This document shows, piece by piece, positions 1 to 11,089 of a DNA stretch of 64,000 bases (its first letter is position 1; each line of letters begins with the position of its first letter). The notes below the pieces were generated by a model. It searched no databases. It was given only the letters and a program-made list of their open reading frames with translations, and had not been told where the DNA came from. The position numbers and the translations under genes were made by a program. Origin of the DNA: Mesoplasma photuris ATCC 49581 (lineage in GTDB: Bacteria > Bacillota_I > Bacilli_A > Mycoplasmatales > Mycoplasmataceae); assembly GCF_000702725.1 (NCBI RefSeq), contig NZ_JNJI01000004.1:1-64000 (forward strand), read 5' to 3'.

Positions 1-131
1 ATCTTTAATTTCTTTTTTATTAGAAATATAATTTCTTAATTCATTTTCTAGTTCTGAGTATTGTTTTATTTCAACAATCTCTAATTTATTACGTCTAACT
101 CTATTTTTTTAATATAAGGCATTGTTGCCAT
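1..131 (-). pseudogene. 5' end of a relA-like gene, frameshifted (partial)
   Basis: An ATG at 131 sits behind a good Shine-Dalgarno (AAAGGAG), but its frame stops after 16 codons (MATMPYIKK, then a TAG). If one base is added to the run of seven A (forward T run at 103-109), the frame stays open to the window edge and reads RVRRNKLEIVEIKQYSELE and onward, ending NKKEIKD. The shifted frame has no start of its own and has a TAA just before the A run, so one gene with an indel fits best. The position after apt is where relA/spoT, the (p)ppGpp synthetase/hydrolase, lies in many Firmicutes, and the visible helix resembles the region before the RelA HD domain. Identity is therefore inferred from context. 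It may be a sequencing error in a homopolymer, a true pseudogene, or a site of slippage. Confidence 0.5.
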
Positions 132-170
132 AATTAATCTCCTTTTATTAAATTAAAACCTTTAATTGGT

Positions 171-198
171 AAAAAAAACAAAGGCAAAAGCCTTTGTT
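171..198 (-). terminator. intrinsic terminator after apt
   Basis: Read on the minus strand, an 8-bp stem ACAAAGGC/GCCTTTGT with a TTTT loop is followed by a run of T. It lies directly after the apt stop codon and before the RBS of the relA-like gene, so that gene depends on read-through or on its own promoter. Confidence 0.85.
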
Positions 199-201
199 AT
201 G

Positions 202-714
202 TTAATACTTTAATATTTTTTGAACATTGTATTCAGCTAATAGATCATCTTCGTGTAAGTTAGTTAAATCAGCTAGGAATGAAATTCCTTCGACAGTTCC
301 ACCTTGCATTTCTACAAGCTTAATAATTGCTTCGATTGTTCCACCTGTTGCTAGAACATCATCAACTATAACAACTTTATCTCCTGGTTTAATATCACCA
401 TCATGCATTTGTTGATGATTTTCTCCATATTCTAAAGTATAGGCGATATCTAAAACTTTTCTAGGAAGTTTACCTGGTTTTCTTACCAATACAAATCTTG
501 TATTACTTGCATAAGCCACAGCTGAAGCAAATAAGAAACCTCTAGCTTCTGGAGCAACAACAACTGTTGCTCCAGATTTTTTTACAAAATCAGCCATTTG
601 ATCAATAGTATATTTAAACGCTGCTGCATCATTTAATAAAGGTGTTATATCTTTAAAAACAATACCTTCCTTTGGGAAATTTTCAACGTCAATAATATAT
701 TTTTTTAAATTCAT
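202..714 (-). CDS. apt: adenine phosphoribosyltransferase
   Basis: This 170-residue cytosolic enzyme makes AMP from adenine and PRPP, a purine salvage step that Mollicutes need because they lack de novo synthesis. The PRPP-binding loop is VVIVDDVLATGGT near residues 114-126. Upstream, residues 55-60 read PEARGF, as in type I APRT, and the length is normal for the family. Translation starts at the ATG at 714, preceded by AGGAG. The gene begins nine bases after the secDF stop and is followed by a strong terminator. A purine permease with its own riboswitch lies at about 39 kb and would supply substrate. Confidence 0.96.
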   Translation of the reverse strand: MNLKKYIIDVENFPKEGIVFKDITPLLNDAAAFKYTIDQMADFVKKSGATVVVAPEARGFLFASAVAYASNTRFVLVRKPGKLPRKVLDIAYTLEYGENHQQMHDGDIKPGDKVVIVDDVLATGGTIEAIIKLVEMQGGTVEGISFLADLTNLHEDDLLAEYNVQKILKY

Positions 715-722
715 TCTAGCTC

Positions 723-3700
723 CTAATCATTTATTTCTTCTACAATTTGTTCTTCATTAGAAACTTCTATATTTCCAATAAATTTTTTATAACCTAATTT
801 TGCACTAATTCTTCTTCGTTCTAATCACATTCAAAGTGGAATCATAATTGAAACTATTACAGCAGCAGTTACTATAATACCAATTGCTAATGTAATACCC
901 ATACCAATCACATCAATCATTGTGAAAGCTAAAACTATTGAAATAATTAGATAAATTGAACCAAGAACTATTGATCTAATAATAGCAAATTTTACTATTT
1001 TTAAATAAGTATCTTTAATGAAGTTATTTTTATTTGAGAAATTATTTATTTCACGTTTAGTATCTTTTTTGAAAGTTTTGAAAGCATTTTTTTCTAATTC
1101 AATTTCGGTTTTCTTATTAAACTTAATCATTCTAATTTCTTCTTTAAGTTTTTCTTTATCTTCAATTTGATCTTTAAGTAGGTTTTTCAATTGACTCTTA
1201 ATTTCTTTTAATTCAGAGTTGTATTTTTTATTAATTTCATCAATAGATGTTTTTGCTGATCTATTTTTAACATTAATTTCTTTAGCAAGTTCAATTTCTT
1301 CAGATAGTTTTAATGAAAGTGTTTTTTCACCTTTTGCAGATAGTAAAGATTTACCTTTTCCTAAAACAATAATTGCAGAAATCATTGCAAATGAAATTGT
1401 CACTACAATTGCTGAAATAACTTCAGAACCAATTGGTACTTGGAACACAATAACTGAAGCTACTGTAATTCCTACTATTAAGATTAATGATAATGCTAGA
1501 GCAACATAGTATGTTCATTTAAATCTAATTATCATATAAATTAATAATGCTAATAGTACAAAACCAGTCATGATTGCAGCCTGAACAATTTGACCAGACG
1601 CTGTATAAGGATTTTGTTGCATACCAAGTACACCATTTTTACCATCTGGTGTAATTTGAGTTCCTGATAACATTCTTAAAATATCTTTGAACTCTCTAAA
1701 TCTCATTTTTGATGTAGTTGAAATAGAAATTCATGGCGCATTTTTTTCAACTTCTGTTCCATTTGGATTTTGAGTTAAGAAATCGTTTCCATATTTAATT
1801 TGAACATCATATAAAGTTTTATTTTTAATTTTAGGGTTGAATCATTTTAATAAATCATTAGAAATTATGTATTCATAACCTTTTGATACACCTTGAGCAT
1901 GATCGTTTTGTGTTGAACTTACAATCTTTTTAACATCGTTAGCGTATGCTTTGGCTTTAACTTCATCTAGAGATTCACCGTCAACTTTTTGACTAGTGAT
2001 GATTCCAAAAATACCATCTCCTTGAGTCATAGTATTATAGTTTGATTCGATGTTTTGTTCACCATAAATAATAAATGTTTTACCACTACCAAATGATGAA
2101 TTAGCCTTAGGACCAACCGTTAAACCAACACTTAAACTTAATATAGCTAAAATACCCACAATTATAAAAATAATTTTACTTGTTAATTTAGTTTTGTTTT
2201 CAAGTTTAATTAATCGATTATTTTCAATTTGTTCTTGTGAATTATCTGATGGATTTTTTGAATATTGAATATTCAAATTAATATCTTTATTGATAAATTT
2301 AGCTTCTTCAGATCTTAAATCTGTAACTTTATTAATTAAAGTTAATTTAGATTTAGGTTTTGCCTCTAATTTAGCAATTTTATTATTTGATTTTTCTAAT
2401 CTTAATAATAATTTCTGATCAGCTTTAGCTTTTCTTTTATCATTTAATTCTTTTGATTTGTTTTCAGCAATCAATAACTTATCAGTTGTTGATTTTAATC
2501 TTAACAATTCTTTAGTCGTTGTTTTTTCTTTTTCTGTTAAATATTTAATAACTTTTTTGTAGTGATCAATTTTAATAGTTAAGAAATAATTTCCTTCGAT
2601 TCTTTCAAAGTTATCAATTGGTAACAATCATGTTTTATTTTTAAATAATTCTGATTTTAAAAATAGTCTTGTCATTATTCTAAATAATACAATTCCGAAG
2701 ACAATCACAGCAATCGCTCCAAAGGCAGTAATTGTTGCAAAGTTTTTAAGTACTCCTGAACCAATTCAGAATAATACTATATTTGGTATTAAAGCAACAA
2801 TCGCTGCATCAAGTGACATACCCAAAGTTTCTTTTCCAGAAATTTTCATTGATGCTTCGATTGAGTGTTTTTCCCTATAGATATTATTTTTGATTGATTC
2901 AATATACATTGATGCTATATCTATGACTAAACCGATTAATAATAACAATATTAACCATAGCTCAGGACCAACAGCAACATTGAATCAAGAAGTTGCAAAA
3001 ATTACTAAGGATCCGATAATCACGGCAATGATTATTGTAAATAATCCTAAAATTCTATACGCATATAGCATGTATATAAATAGTGCTAACATTAATATCA
3101 ACAATATAATAATTGTTATTATCAGTGCATATTGTTTGATAGTTGCATCAAATTCTTTAATAGCTAAAACCTTGAAGTGAATTCCAAGAGTTGACTGAGA
3201 AATTACAGCAGTATTTCTTTCAGCAATTGTATAACTTGGAGCTTTAAGCATTAATCCAGTAGTTTTCTCATTTTCTTTTTCTAAAAATGCTCCAACAGCG
3301 ATCGAAGGTGTTGGTGAAATCACATCTTTAGATAAAATTAAGTTTTCTTTGAAAAAATCATAATTTAATTGACTATTAAATCCACCATTAGCATCCTTAA
3401 ATAGTACTTCTTTAAATAAATTGTTTGTTAAGGTGTTAAAAATAGTAACACTTTTACCCAAAACTTCACCATTAATAACACTTTTAATATCTTCTGAGTA
3501 TTTACCTTTTTTACCTTCATCATTGTTAATATTGAAATCGTCAGAAACAGCATTAGTATCATAAACATATCTAGAAACTGAATTATTTAATTCAGAATTT
3601 TCTTTAAAACTAAAACCTTGCTCAAGAACTTCTTCAAATGCTTCAAATGAAGTAACTTCTCTAAAATCATCAGTATTAGAATTGCCACCATAAGAAAGTA

Positions 3701-4613
3701 ATGACACTTTTTGAACTGATCCATCTTCGTTAACAATAGAACCTGTGAAAAAATCTTTTAAAATTTTTCTAGTTGCTTCGTCAGCAATATTATTTAAAGG
3801 ATTACGAATAAATAATCAAAATGTTTCGATGTAATCTTCTTGTTCTTCTTCAGTTGGAGCTAATGAGTAGTACTCTCTAATATTTGTTAGAACATTTTCA
3901 ATTGATGTAACAAAAGTAAGAGATTCGTTCGTTGCTTTTGTTGGTTGTTCTTCTTCTGCTGGAGCAATGATTTTTTCTAAATAACCATTTTTAGCAATCT
4001 CTTCATCAGATAAATCAAATTTTAAATATGGTTTGTTTTCATTTCCTGATTTATATCTTTCAACAGAAACATCACCTAAAATATCACTAACTTTTAATTT
4101 ATTTTTAATTGTTGTTGAACCATTATAATCAACAACAATTTTTCCATCATCTGAGCTTCCTTCTTCAACAGGAACAGATAATTTATCCATAATTTCTTTA
4201 TCAAATAAAATATCTTGGTAATTACTATTTAATAAAACAATTCCACCATTCATTTCGATTGCTCTACTAAAAGCATCAATATTATAGTTATAAGCATCTT
4301 TTGTAGCTCTTACTTGTAATCTTGATTTACCTTCTTGAATAATATCGATTGTATTATCTGAAAAAGGCGAAAGTTTCTTTTCTAAAGCTTCTGCAGCTTT
4401 AGAAGCATCTCCATTTGGAGTATCTGAAGTATTTTCATTTTGATCATCATAAACTCCAACTAAAGCTTCATATCCACCCGAATATTTAGATCCAAGTTTA
4501 ATACCGCTAAATCCAAAGATTGATGAAAATATTATTCCAGCAATTAAAGAGGCAACAATTAATGAAAGCGCAAGAATTCTGACAATCTTTTTAGGATTTT
4601 TTTTATCTTTCAT
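723..4613 (-). CDS. secDF: SecDF protein-export membrane protein, enlarged (1296 aa)
   Basis: SecD and SecF are fused in one protein of 1296 residues, read with TGA as Trp; Bacillus SecDF is about 740. They use proton motive force to help SecYEG and SecA complete protein export. The N-terminal membrane segment (residues 10-32) is followed by a long extracellular P1-like domain. A membrane bundle around residues 470-640 contains GLVIDIASMYIESI, matching the conserved SecD Asp motif. A charged coiled coil at about 672-760 links to the SecF half, whose first membrane segment is near 810. A second coiled coil of about 100 residues (about 1090-1190) sits between SecF membrane helices, and the usual SecF DRIRE-type motif is not seen there. 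The start at 4613 has an AGGAGGT site. The ends of SecD and SecF are recognised by order and membrane pattern rather than by strong motifs. Confidence 0.88.
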
Positions 4614-4678
4614 AATTACCTCCTTAACTAAAAAGTTAAATAAAAAAATATTACATTTTTATTTAGTATTACTAAATA

Positions 4679-4684
4679 ATTATA
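4679..4684 (-). promoter_or_regulatory. candidate -10 box of secDF
   Basis: A perfect TATAAT on the minus strand, preceded by TTG, lies 66 bases before the secDF start in the gap after the YitT gene. No matching -35 box is visible. A TTAACT-AAAA-AGTTAA inverted repeat lies between it and the RBS. Confidence 0.4.
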
Positions 4685-4699
4685 CAATATTTGTTTATG

Positions 4700-6238
4700 T
4701 TATTGTTTTGCTTTTTTGAATAAAGATTTGTTTTGCTTTTTCATTGTTCTAATAACAGCATCGTTTTCAATCTTTTTCATAATTTTAGGATTTTCTAAAA
4801 TCTTTTTGTTAATACTTTCTTGTCTTTTTTCATCACTAAAATCAACAGTAAAGGTACCTTTGATTCTTTTTGTACCAAGAATATTAATATTCATTCTATT
4901 ATCAACATTCATGATTGCCTTATCAATTTTTCTTCAATTTAAAACAGTCATGGAAATAATCAACATTTTTTTGTTTTCTACATCCATACCTTTTTTTGTA
5001 GTTTCAGCTTCTCATACGAAAATATTATTGTTGTAACCAGCATCATAAAGGAAAGCTTGTAGTTCTTTTTCTTTAGTTGTTGAAATCATAATTGTTCTAA
5101 TTCTATTTTTTGGATAAGTTACATCAGTTATAATTGATTGAATAATAATCATAACGATCGAAGCGAATAAACTTGGTCCTAAAATAAATTTAAATTTCAT
5201 TCAATTCAACATTGAAGATGTGTACTCTGTAAATCCTGAATCTGATGCCATTTTTTGAATTAATTCAAAATATTCGCTATCTAAAGTTAATGGATTTCCT
5301 GTACTAATACCTTGAATAAATTCTTCTCAAGTAACTCCTCCATTAGTTATTACTCAATTTTTAAATGTATTAGCAAAACCAGTATCGGCACCATTTAGTA
5401 ATTGATTAATGAAATCTTCATTAAAAATTTCTCTATTAAGTACACTTAATCTGACAGTTTCTGGTAAATCATTTGAATTTAACATCATTGTATTGACCAT
5501 AATCATTACTGCAAGAATTGAAAAGTTAATTTTCATATTCAAAGTACCGATTGCTTTGTTTTTATGTTTTGAGTAGAACATTGAAACAAAATCAATACCA
5601 CCAGTTGATGAACCAGCACGATAAACAATACCATATGATCAACCATTTACAATTCCAGCAAAAATTGCAAAAATAAATAATCAAATTGTTGAGTTTCATT
5701 CACTTGAAAGCGATGAAATTAATTGATAATCAATGATAAACTGCATATCTTCAGGTCTAAGATAAGGAATTGCTTTAAGTATGAAATCAAAAGCAATTGA
5801 AAAACCAATTCAAATTATAGTTGTTAAAGTAAATTTAAGTCCGATTTTCTTAATACCAAAAATAATAAAAGGAATATTTAAAACAAAATAAAATGGAAAA
5901 TACAACGTTCCTTGTAATCCAGCATCAGTTACAAATGTAACTGATAAAAATCTAGCAATAGATCCTATTCCACCAGGGAATAAACCCGTTTTTCCAGTTA
6001 CAGCAATTAAATAAGATAAAGCAATTGATGTACCAAGTGCAGCTAGGGCGATTCAAATTAATTCAATTCAGAATGCTCTTTTAAAATAAGTGGTTCTTTC
6101 GATTTTTTGAAAAGCCTTTTTAAAATAAAAATCATATGATTTCTCATATTTATGATCTTGTTTTAATTCTTCTAATTGTTCTCTACTGATCAAAATACTT
6201 TCTTGACCATCAGAAGACCTGATCTTAATTTTTCTCAT
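4700..6238 (-). CDS. YitT-family membrane protein with C-terminal DUF2179 domain
   Basis: A 512-residue protein assembled across several TGA-Trp codons. A basic N-terminal region of about 50 residues is followed by at least five hydrophobic segments, including GWSYGIVYRAGSSTGGIDF, which matches the conserved YitT/DUF161 signature. A soluble tail after about residue 390 begins YPKNRIRTIMISTTK and has the DUF2179 pattern typical of these proteins. The family is widespread in Firmicutes and Mollicutes, but its transport or sensing role is unproven. The extracellular loop around residues 240-320 is longer than in Bacillus members. The start at 6238 has an AGGAATC ribosome-binding site. The gene lies upstream of secDF in the same direction. 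Confidence 0.85.
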
Positions 6239-6265
6239 ATTGATTCCTATATATATTATTTAATA

Positions 6266-6306
6266 TATCATAAAAAAATAAAAAAGAGATTAATAAATTT
6301 AATCTC
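6266..6306 (-). terminator. intrinsic terminator of the sigA-cshB cluster
   Basis: The minus strand carries an 8-bp stem GAGATTAA/TTAATCTC followed by TTTTTTATTTTTTT. The helicase stop codon lies inside the hairpin. The YitT start follows 28 bases after the T tract. Confidence 0.85.
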
Positions 6307-7675
6307 CAAAAATCTCTTCTCTTCTTTTCATATACTTCTCTTTTTTAATCTTCTTGATTGACTCTTTTATGTGAGCTCTTTTACGTTTTTGTTGAATTTT
6401 TTCAAGTTCACGTTTACGTTTTTGTTTATAACCTGGCTTGACTGATTGTTTTTTATATTTAGAAATAACTTGTTGTGATTCAACATCTAAATTTTGTTGA
6501 TTTCTTTTTTGAGTTCTTGCTGCTCCTTTTTTAATTTGCACCAAGTTTCCTTCAATAAGTCTTTGAGCTTCAAAAGAAATTCCTTTTTTAGTTAGATCCT
6601 CAATTTTTGATTGATTTTTTACATTCAATAAAACGTAGCTAATTCCTTGGAATTTAGAACGACCAGTTCTACCAGCTCTATGAATGTAATAACTTAAGTC
6701 TGTCGGTAGATCTATTGAAATAACATGACTTATACCTTTGATATCCACACCACGTGCAGCAACATCAGTTGCAACAACGAATTTAAATTCATTGTTTTTA
6801 ATTTTTTTAAGCATGTTCATTCTTGTTCTTGGTTGAAGATCACCATGTAGTTCACCAATATTTTGAATTCCATGATTTCTCAAAATATGAATTATTTTAG
6901 AAACATCTTCTTTATGATTAACAAATATTAAACATAAAAATGGATTTATAGAATCTACAACTTTTCCAAGGTTTTCATCTAATTCTCTATTTTTAGTATC
7001 AATTAAAACGTGTTTAATATTTTTATTAGATGGTTCATTTTTTGAATCATCAATAAAAATTGATTGCTTAAGATATCTTTTAATAAATGGTCTTAAAGTT
7101 TCATGAATTGTTGCTGAAAATAATGAAATAACAGCATCTTTCTTAACTTTAGATAACATAAAATCAACATCTTCAATAAAACCTAAATCAAATATCATAT
7201 CGCACTCATCGATCACAACATAATCAGTTGTTGTAAGTTTCAAGTGATTTTGTTCATAAAGTTCTTTAATTCTTGTAGGTGTTCCAACAACAATCATTGG
7301 TTGTGTTTTTTCTAAATTTTCAATTGATTTATTAATATCTTCACCACCAATAAATAAACTAGCAGTAATTTTTGATTCTCTTTTTTGGAAATCTCTAATA
7401 TTGTCATAAATTTGTTTTGCTAGTTCTCTTGTTGGTGCAATAATCAATGCTTGTACTCTTCTTTTTTCAAAAGGAATATTTATATCAAGATTGTTGATGA
7501 TTGGGAGTAAGAAACTATGAGTTTTACCAGTTCCTGTATGTGCTAATGCGACAACGTTTTGGTGTTTTTTAATTAACGGAATTACTTTTTCTTGTATAGA
7601 TGTAGCTTCAACAAAACCAATATCATCTAAAGTTTCATTTACATATCTTTTAAATCCAAAATTTGAAAAATTCAT
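6299..7675 (-). CDS. cshB: DEAD-box RNA helicase (CshB-like)
   Basis: An ATP-dependent RNA helicase of 458 residues. Seen motifs are a Q-motif region GFVEATSIQEKVIP (20-33), Walker A AHTGTGKT (45-52), PTREL (81-85), DECD in place of DEAD (156-159), SAT (187-189), and HRAGRTGR near 330. The C-terminal 100 residues are very basic (Lys/Arg/Gln) and probably bind RNA. No internal TGA is needed. The gene order sigA-trmK-nif3-helicase matches Bacillus sigA-trmK-yqfO-cshB, which supports CshB rather than CshA; CshB family members are linked to ribosome biogenesis and cold adaptation. The start codon lies just past the nif3 stop, so the two are translationally coupled. Confidence 0.9.
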   Translation of the reverse strand: MNFSNFGFKRYVNETLDDIGFVEATSIQEKVIPLIKKHQNVVALAHTGTGKTHSFLLPIINNLDINIPFEKRRVQALIIAPTRELAKQIYDNIRDFQKRESKITASLFIGGEDINKSIENLEKTQPMIVVGTPTRIKELYEQNHLKLTTTDYVVIDECDMIFDLGFIEDVDFMLSKVKKDAVISLFSATIHETLRPFIKRYLKQSIFIDDSKNEPSNKNIKHVLIDTKNRELDENLGKVVDSINPFLCLIFVNHKEDVSKIIHILRNHGIQNIGELHGDLQPRTRMNMLKKIKNNEFKFVVATDVAARGVDIKGISHVISIDLPTDLSYYIHRAGRTGRSKFQGISYVLLNVKNQSKIEDLTKKGISFEAQRLIEGNLVQIKKGAARTQKRNQQNLDVESQQVISKYKKQSVKPGYKQKRKRELEKIQQKRKRAHIKESIKKIKKEKYMKRREEIFGD

Positions 7676-7676
7676 A

Positions 7677-8471
7677 TTATACCTTCTTATTTTCTATAAC
7701 CTTAAATTGGTTTTTTATATCGAAAGAGTTTACATTTACTGTATTTCCAAATCTTTCTGCAATTTTATTTTCTATATCTTTTATAAAATAGTTTTCCATA
7801 TAATGACCTAACACTATGACTGAGATATTATTAGATTCGGCATAAATATATTCGTTTCATTTCATTTCCCCTGTAACAAACAAAATATTTTTTTGACTTG
7901 TTTCAATAACTGAAGTAAAACCGCTGCCACTCACCAGTTTAAAATTATCAAACATTTCTTTTTCATCTGAATTTATAAAAGTAAAATCACTTTTAAATTC
8001 TTTTGATAAAATTTTATTAATATTTTCTAAAGATAATTTTGTTTTAAGATTAATCTCGAAACCTTCTTTATCCAAACCTCATCTTGATATGGATTTTACA
8101 GGTAACGCGTTTTCTAATATTGAGAACATTTCTTGATTTTTAGAAGCATCATAATTTGTGTGAATTGAATAAATATCAATGTTATTTTGTTTTAAAAATT
8201 TTATGGCTTCTTTTTTAAAAGGGTCTTTTTTATTTTGTTTTAAATCTCCAAATATAAAAGGATGTCTAGAAATAATTAAATCATAATTTTCTTTTTTAAT
8301 TTTTTCAAAAACTTCCAACGTGAAATCTAAACATATTAAAACATTTTCAATTTCTTTTTCTATATTAATTTTTTTACCATTAAATAATTGAAAACCCGAA
8401 TAATCTCAAGAAGCCGCTAAACTAGGTTTAAATTTTTTTTCAAGATACTTTATTAAACTATCCAATTTCAT
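7677..8471 (-). CDS. Nif3/YqfO-like dinuclear metal protein
   Basis: A 264-residue protein of the Nif3-like family, also annotated as GTP cyclohydrolase I type 2 homologue; its biological role is unsettled. The reading frame crosses TGA-Trp codons, for instance in SRWGLD. The family's HHP metal motif appears as SRHPFIF with His70; the first His is replaced by Arg. IHTNYD supplies His104 and Asp108, and near the C-terminus GHYMEN gives the closing His/Glu pair. It starts inside the end of trmK (14-base overlap) and ends next to the helicase start, as in the Bacillus sigA locus. The inserted YqfO middle domain is absent, giving the short form of the family. Confidence 0.88.
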
Positions 8472-9126
8472 TAATATACTCCTTAATTTGATTAACTAGA
8501 TTTTCAAAATATATCATTCTGCTATTATCATTAGTGATCTTAGAAATAATATTTTCATATTTTTTGATTTCATAATTTAAATATTTTATATATTCTAAAT
8601 TATTTTTTAATTCTACAAAATCTCCTAAAAGAGTATTAGACACTTTATGATTATTCTTTTTATCAATTCATATTAATCAGTATTTTTTATTATTATCTAA
8701 AAAGAAATCCTCTTTTTTTATACTAAAATTATTTTTATTACTTCATTCCCTTAAAGAGGAAACCTCTGTATTTGAACAAAATATATATTCACTTATATAA
8801 GGTGAATCATTTTCGATGATATCTATCATTGTTGAAGTGCCAAGACCGGTTATAGTAACTATATCAACTTTCAGTTTTCTTTCATTAATAAAAGAGATGC
8901 CATTACTTAAAATTGTTTCGATTTTAGAATTATCTAAACCCGCATTTTTAATGTTGGATTTAGCTGAATTAAGTGGTTTTTCATTGATATCTGCTGCATA
9001 AACAAAATTAACTTTTTTAGACTTTACTAATTCTATTGGTAAATATCCATGATCTGTTCCAATGTCTGCTAAAACATTTACATTAGAAATTAAGTTGGCT
9101 ACTTTTTCTAATCTTTTATTTTGCAT
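8458..9126 (-). CDS. trmK: tRNA (adenine(22)-N1)-methyltransferase
   Basis: A 222-residue Rossmann-fold methyltransferase. The SAM motif I is DIGTDHGYLPIE (about 21-32), which is diagnostic for TrmK/YqfN, and motif IV-like TITGLGTSTM follows near 95-104. TrmK methylates N1 of A22 in the D-loop of tRNAs. The C-terminal third is Lys/Asn/Ile-rich and predicted coiled coil, as in the Bacillus enzyme. The start at 9126 has AAAGG; the RBS overlaps the sigA stop (9128), so expression is likely linked to sigA. The end overlaps the nif3 start. Confidence 0.92.
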
Positions 9127-9127
9127 A

Positions 9128-11089
9128 TTAACCTTTATAAAATTCTTTTAAAGTTTTAGCGGTTTTATTATTATTGGCAGGATTTTTAAACTTTTTAGTT
9201 GTTTTGTTTTCTATTTGTCTAATACGTTCTCTAGTAACTTTTAACTCGTTACCAACTTCTTCTAAAGTTTTTGGAGAATCATATTTCAATAATTGATTTT
9301 TGATAATTCTGTAATCTTTTGAAATATTAATTAATGTAGTTAGTGATTGAATTGGTAGTCCAGTTTTATTCATCAATTCATCAATTTTTGTATGCAAACA
9401 GTTTTCATCTGTAATAACAAATTTATCATTAACTATTTTTAAGCTTTTTCTTAAACCTTTATTATTACATTTATTGTCTTCATTTAATGAACAAATTGTA
9501 AATGATTTATCGAACTGTTTTAAAATTTCTTTATTATTAAACAAAACAGAATTTACTTCTTTAACACCGGCCAATTCAAATGCTCTAACAATAATTGGAT
9601 TTTCTTTGAACTTAATTAAATCAACATCACTATTTAATTGATCAATTTCCTTATTTACATTTACTTTTACATCAATAGTAATTGGCTTAGTATTGTAATC
9701 CATTAATTCATCAACAATATTGTTGATTTCTTCTAAAACACCTCTTTGTTTTAAACCTTCAACGATAACTTCGTCTTTTGATCTAAATATTTCGATTGGA
9801 GTATCAACATGAATGTCTAAATTAGTAATTGCTGATTCTAAATCACTAGAATATTCATCACCTGTTTCTTTTGCTAAACGTTTTAATGTTCTTAATTTAG
9901 TTGGAACAATTCCATATCTCATTCTAATTACTTTTTCTTCACGAGCAGGCATATCTTCAAAAGTTTTATCCAAAACTTCCTTCAGTACTTCTTTTTCTGC
10001 GTATTCGTCAGGAGATACCATATCTTTGTCTTCTACGAAGTCACCAAAATGTGTATCATCTTCATCACCGAATGGTTTTTCTAAAGATACTGGCTCAACT
10101 GATAATTTTCTAATTTCAATAACTTTTTCAGCAGTCATTCCAACACCGTGCTTTTCAGCAATTTCATTTGGAGAAGGTTCTCTACCTAATTCTTGAGTTA
10201 ATTGTCTTTCAATTCTAGAAAGTTTGTTTATAGTTTCAACCATGTGAACAGGAATTCTAATTGTTCTAGCTTGATCAGCAATCGCTCTAGTTATTGCTTG
10301 TCTAATTCATCATGTAGCATAAGTTGAAAATTTAAATCCTAATTTGTAATCAAATTTATCAACGGCTTTCATTAAACCGATATTTCCTTCTTCAATTAAG
10401 TCCTCAAAAGTTAAACCTCTATTTAAATGTTTTTTAGCAACATTAATAACCAATTTAAGATTATGTTCTACTAATTTATCTCTTCCTTCTGTAACATCAT
10501 CAGCATCTTCTGATTGAAGCATTTTTGCATATTCTATTTCTTCTGCTTTAGATAATATTTTTCATGAACCAACATTATTAAAATATGTTTTAACAATATC
10601 TTGAATTTTAGTTTCATTACTAATTGTTCCAATTCTGTAAGGTTCGTTTGAAGAACTTTTAGAATTTTTACGAGCTAGTTGTTCAGCAGCTTGTCCTGCT
10701 TTAACATTTTCTGAAAAATCATCATCATCATCTTCTTCATCATCTTCATCAAGTTTTAAATCTTCTTCATCTTCATCATTTATAATGTCTAACTTGATTG
10801 ATGATTTTTCTTCAATTTCATCATCTTCTTCATTTTTAGAAAAATCTTCACTTAAATCAAAATCTTCTAAGTCTGTAAAAACAACATCTCTTGCTGAGAG
10901 TTTTTCTAGCATTTTTTCAGCTTCATTATCTGATGCATTTGGAAAAATAGTTGCAAAAGTTTCTAATAAAACTTCTTGTTCGATTTCATTTTGGTTTGCG
11001 TCTAAAAATTTATTTGTGTATTCATGAAATTCTTCAATACTTTTAATTTTCTTTAAATCTGCCTTATTATTAAATTTTAGCTTAGCCAT
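9128..11089 (-). CDS. sigA: primary sigma factor, with a ~210-residue insertion in region 4
   Basis: The 653-residue primary sigma factor directs RNA polymerase to promoters. Its N-terminus is long and acidic, with an Asp-rich run around residues 118-126, in place of region 1.1. Region 2 is intact: [40 protein letters not shown] and [16 protein letters not shown]. Region 3 follows with [12 protein letters not shown]. Region 4.1 starts normally at [15 protein letters not shown] (about 380-394), but the recognition helix [20 protein letters not shown] comes only at 608-627. About 210 unrelated residues, including three or four Cys, lie between, where most primary sigma factors have about ten. 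The frame is open across this stretch, so it is not a frameshift. Genes dnaG-sigA overlap by 8 bases, the classical macromolecular synthesis operon. Confidence 0.95.

Noticed and set aside
10715-10780. Repeated TCATCA-type triplets resembling a microsatellite
   Set aside because: They encode the Asp/Glu-rich N-terminal part of SigA and show no variation that can be judged from one sequence.
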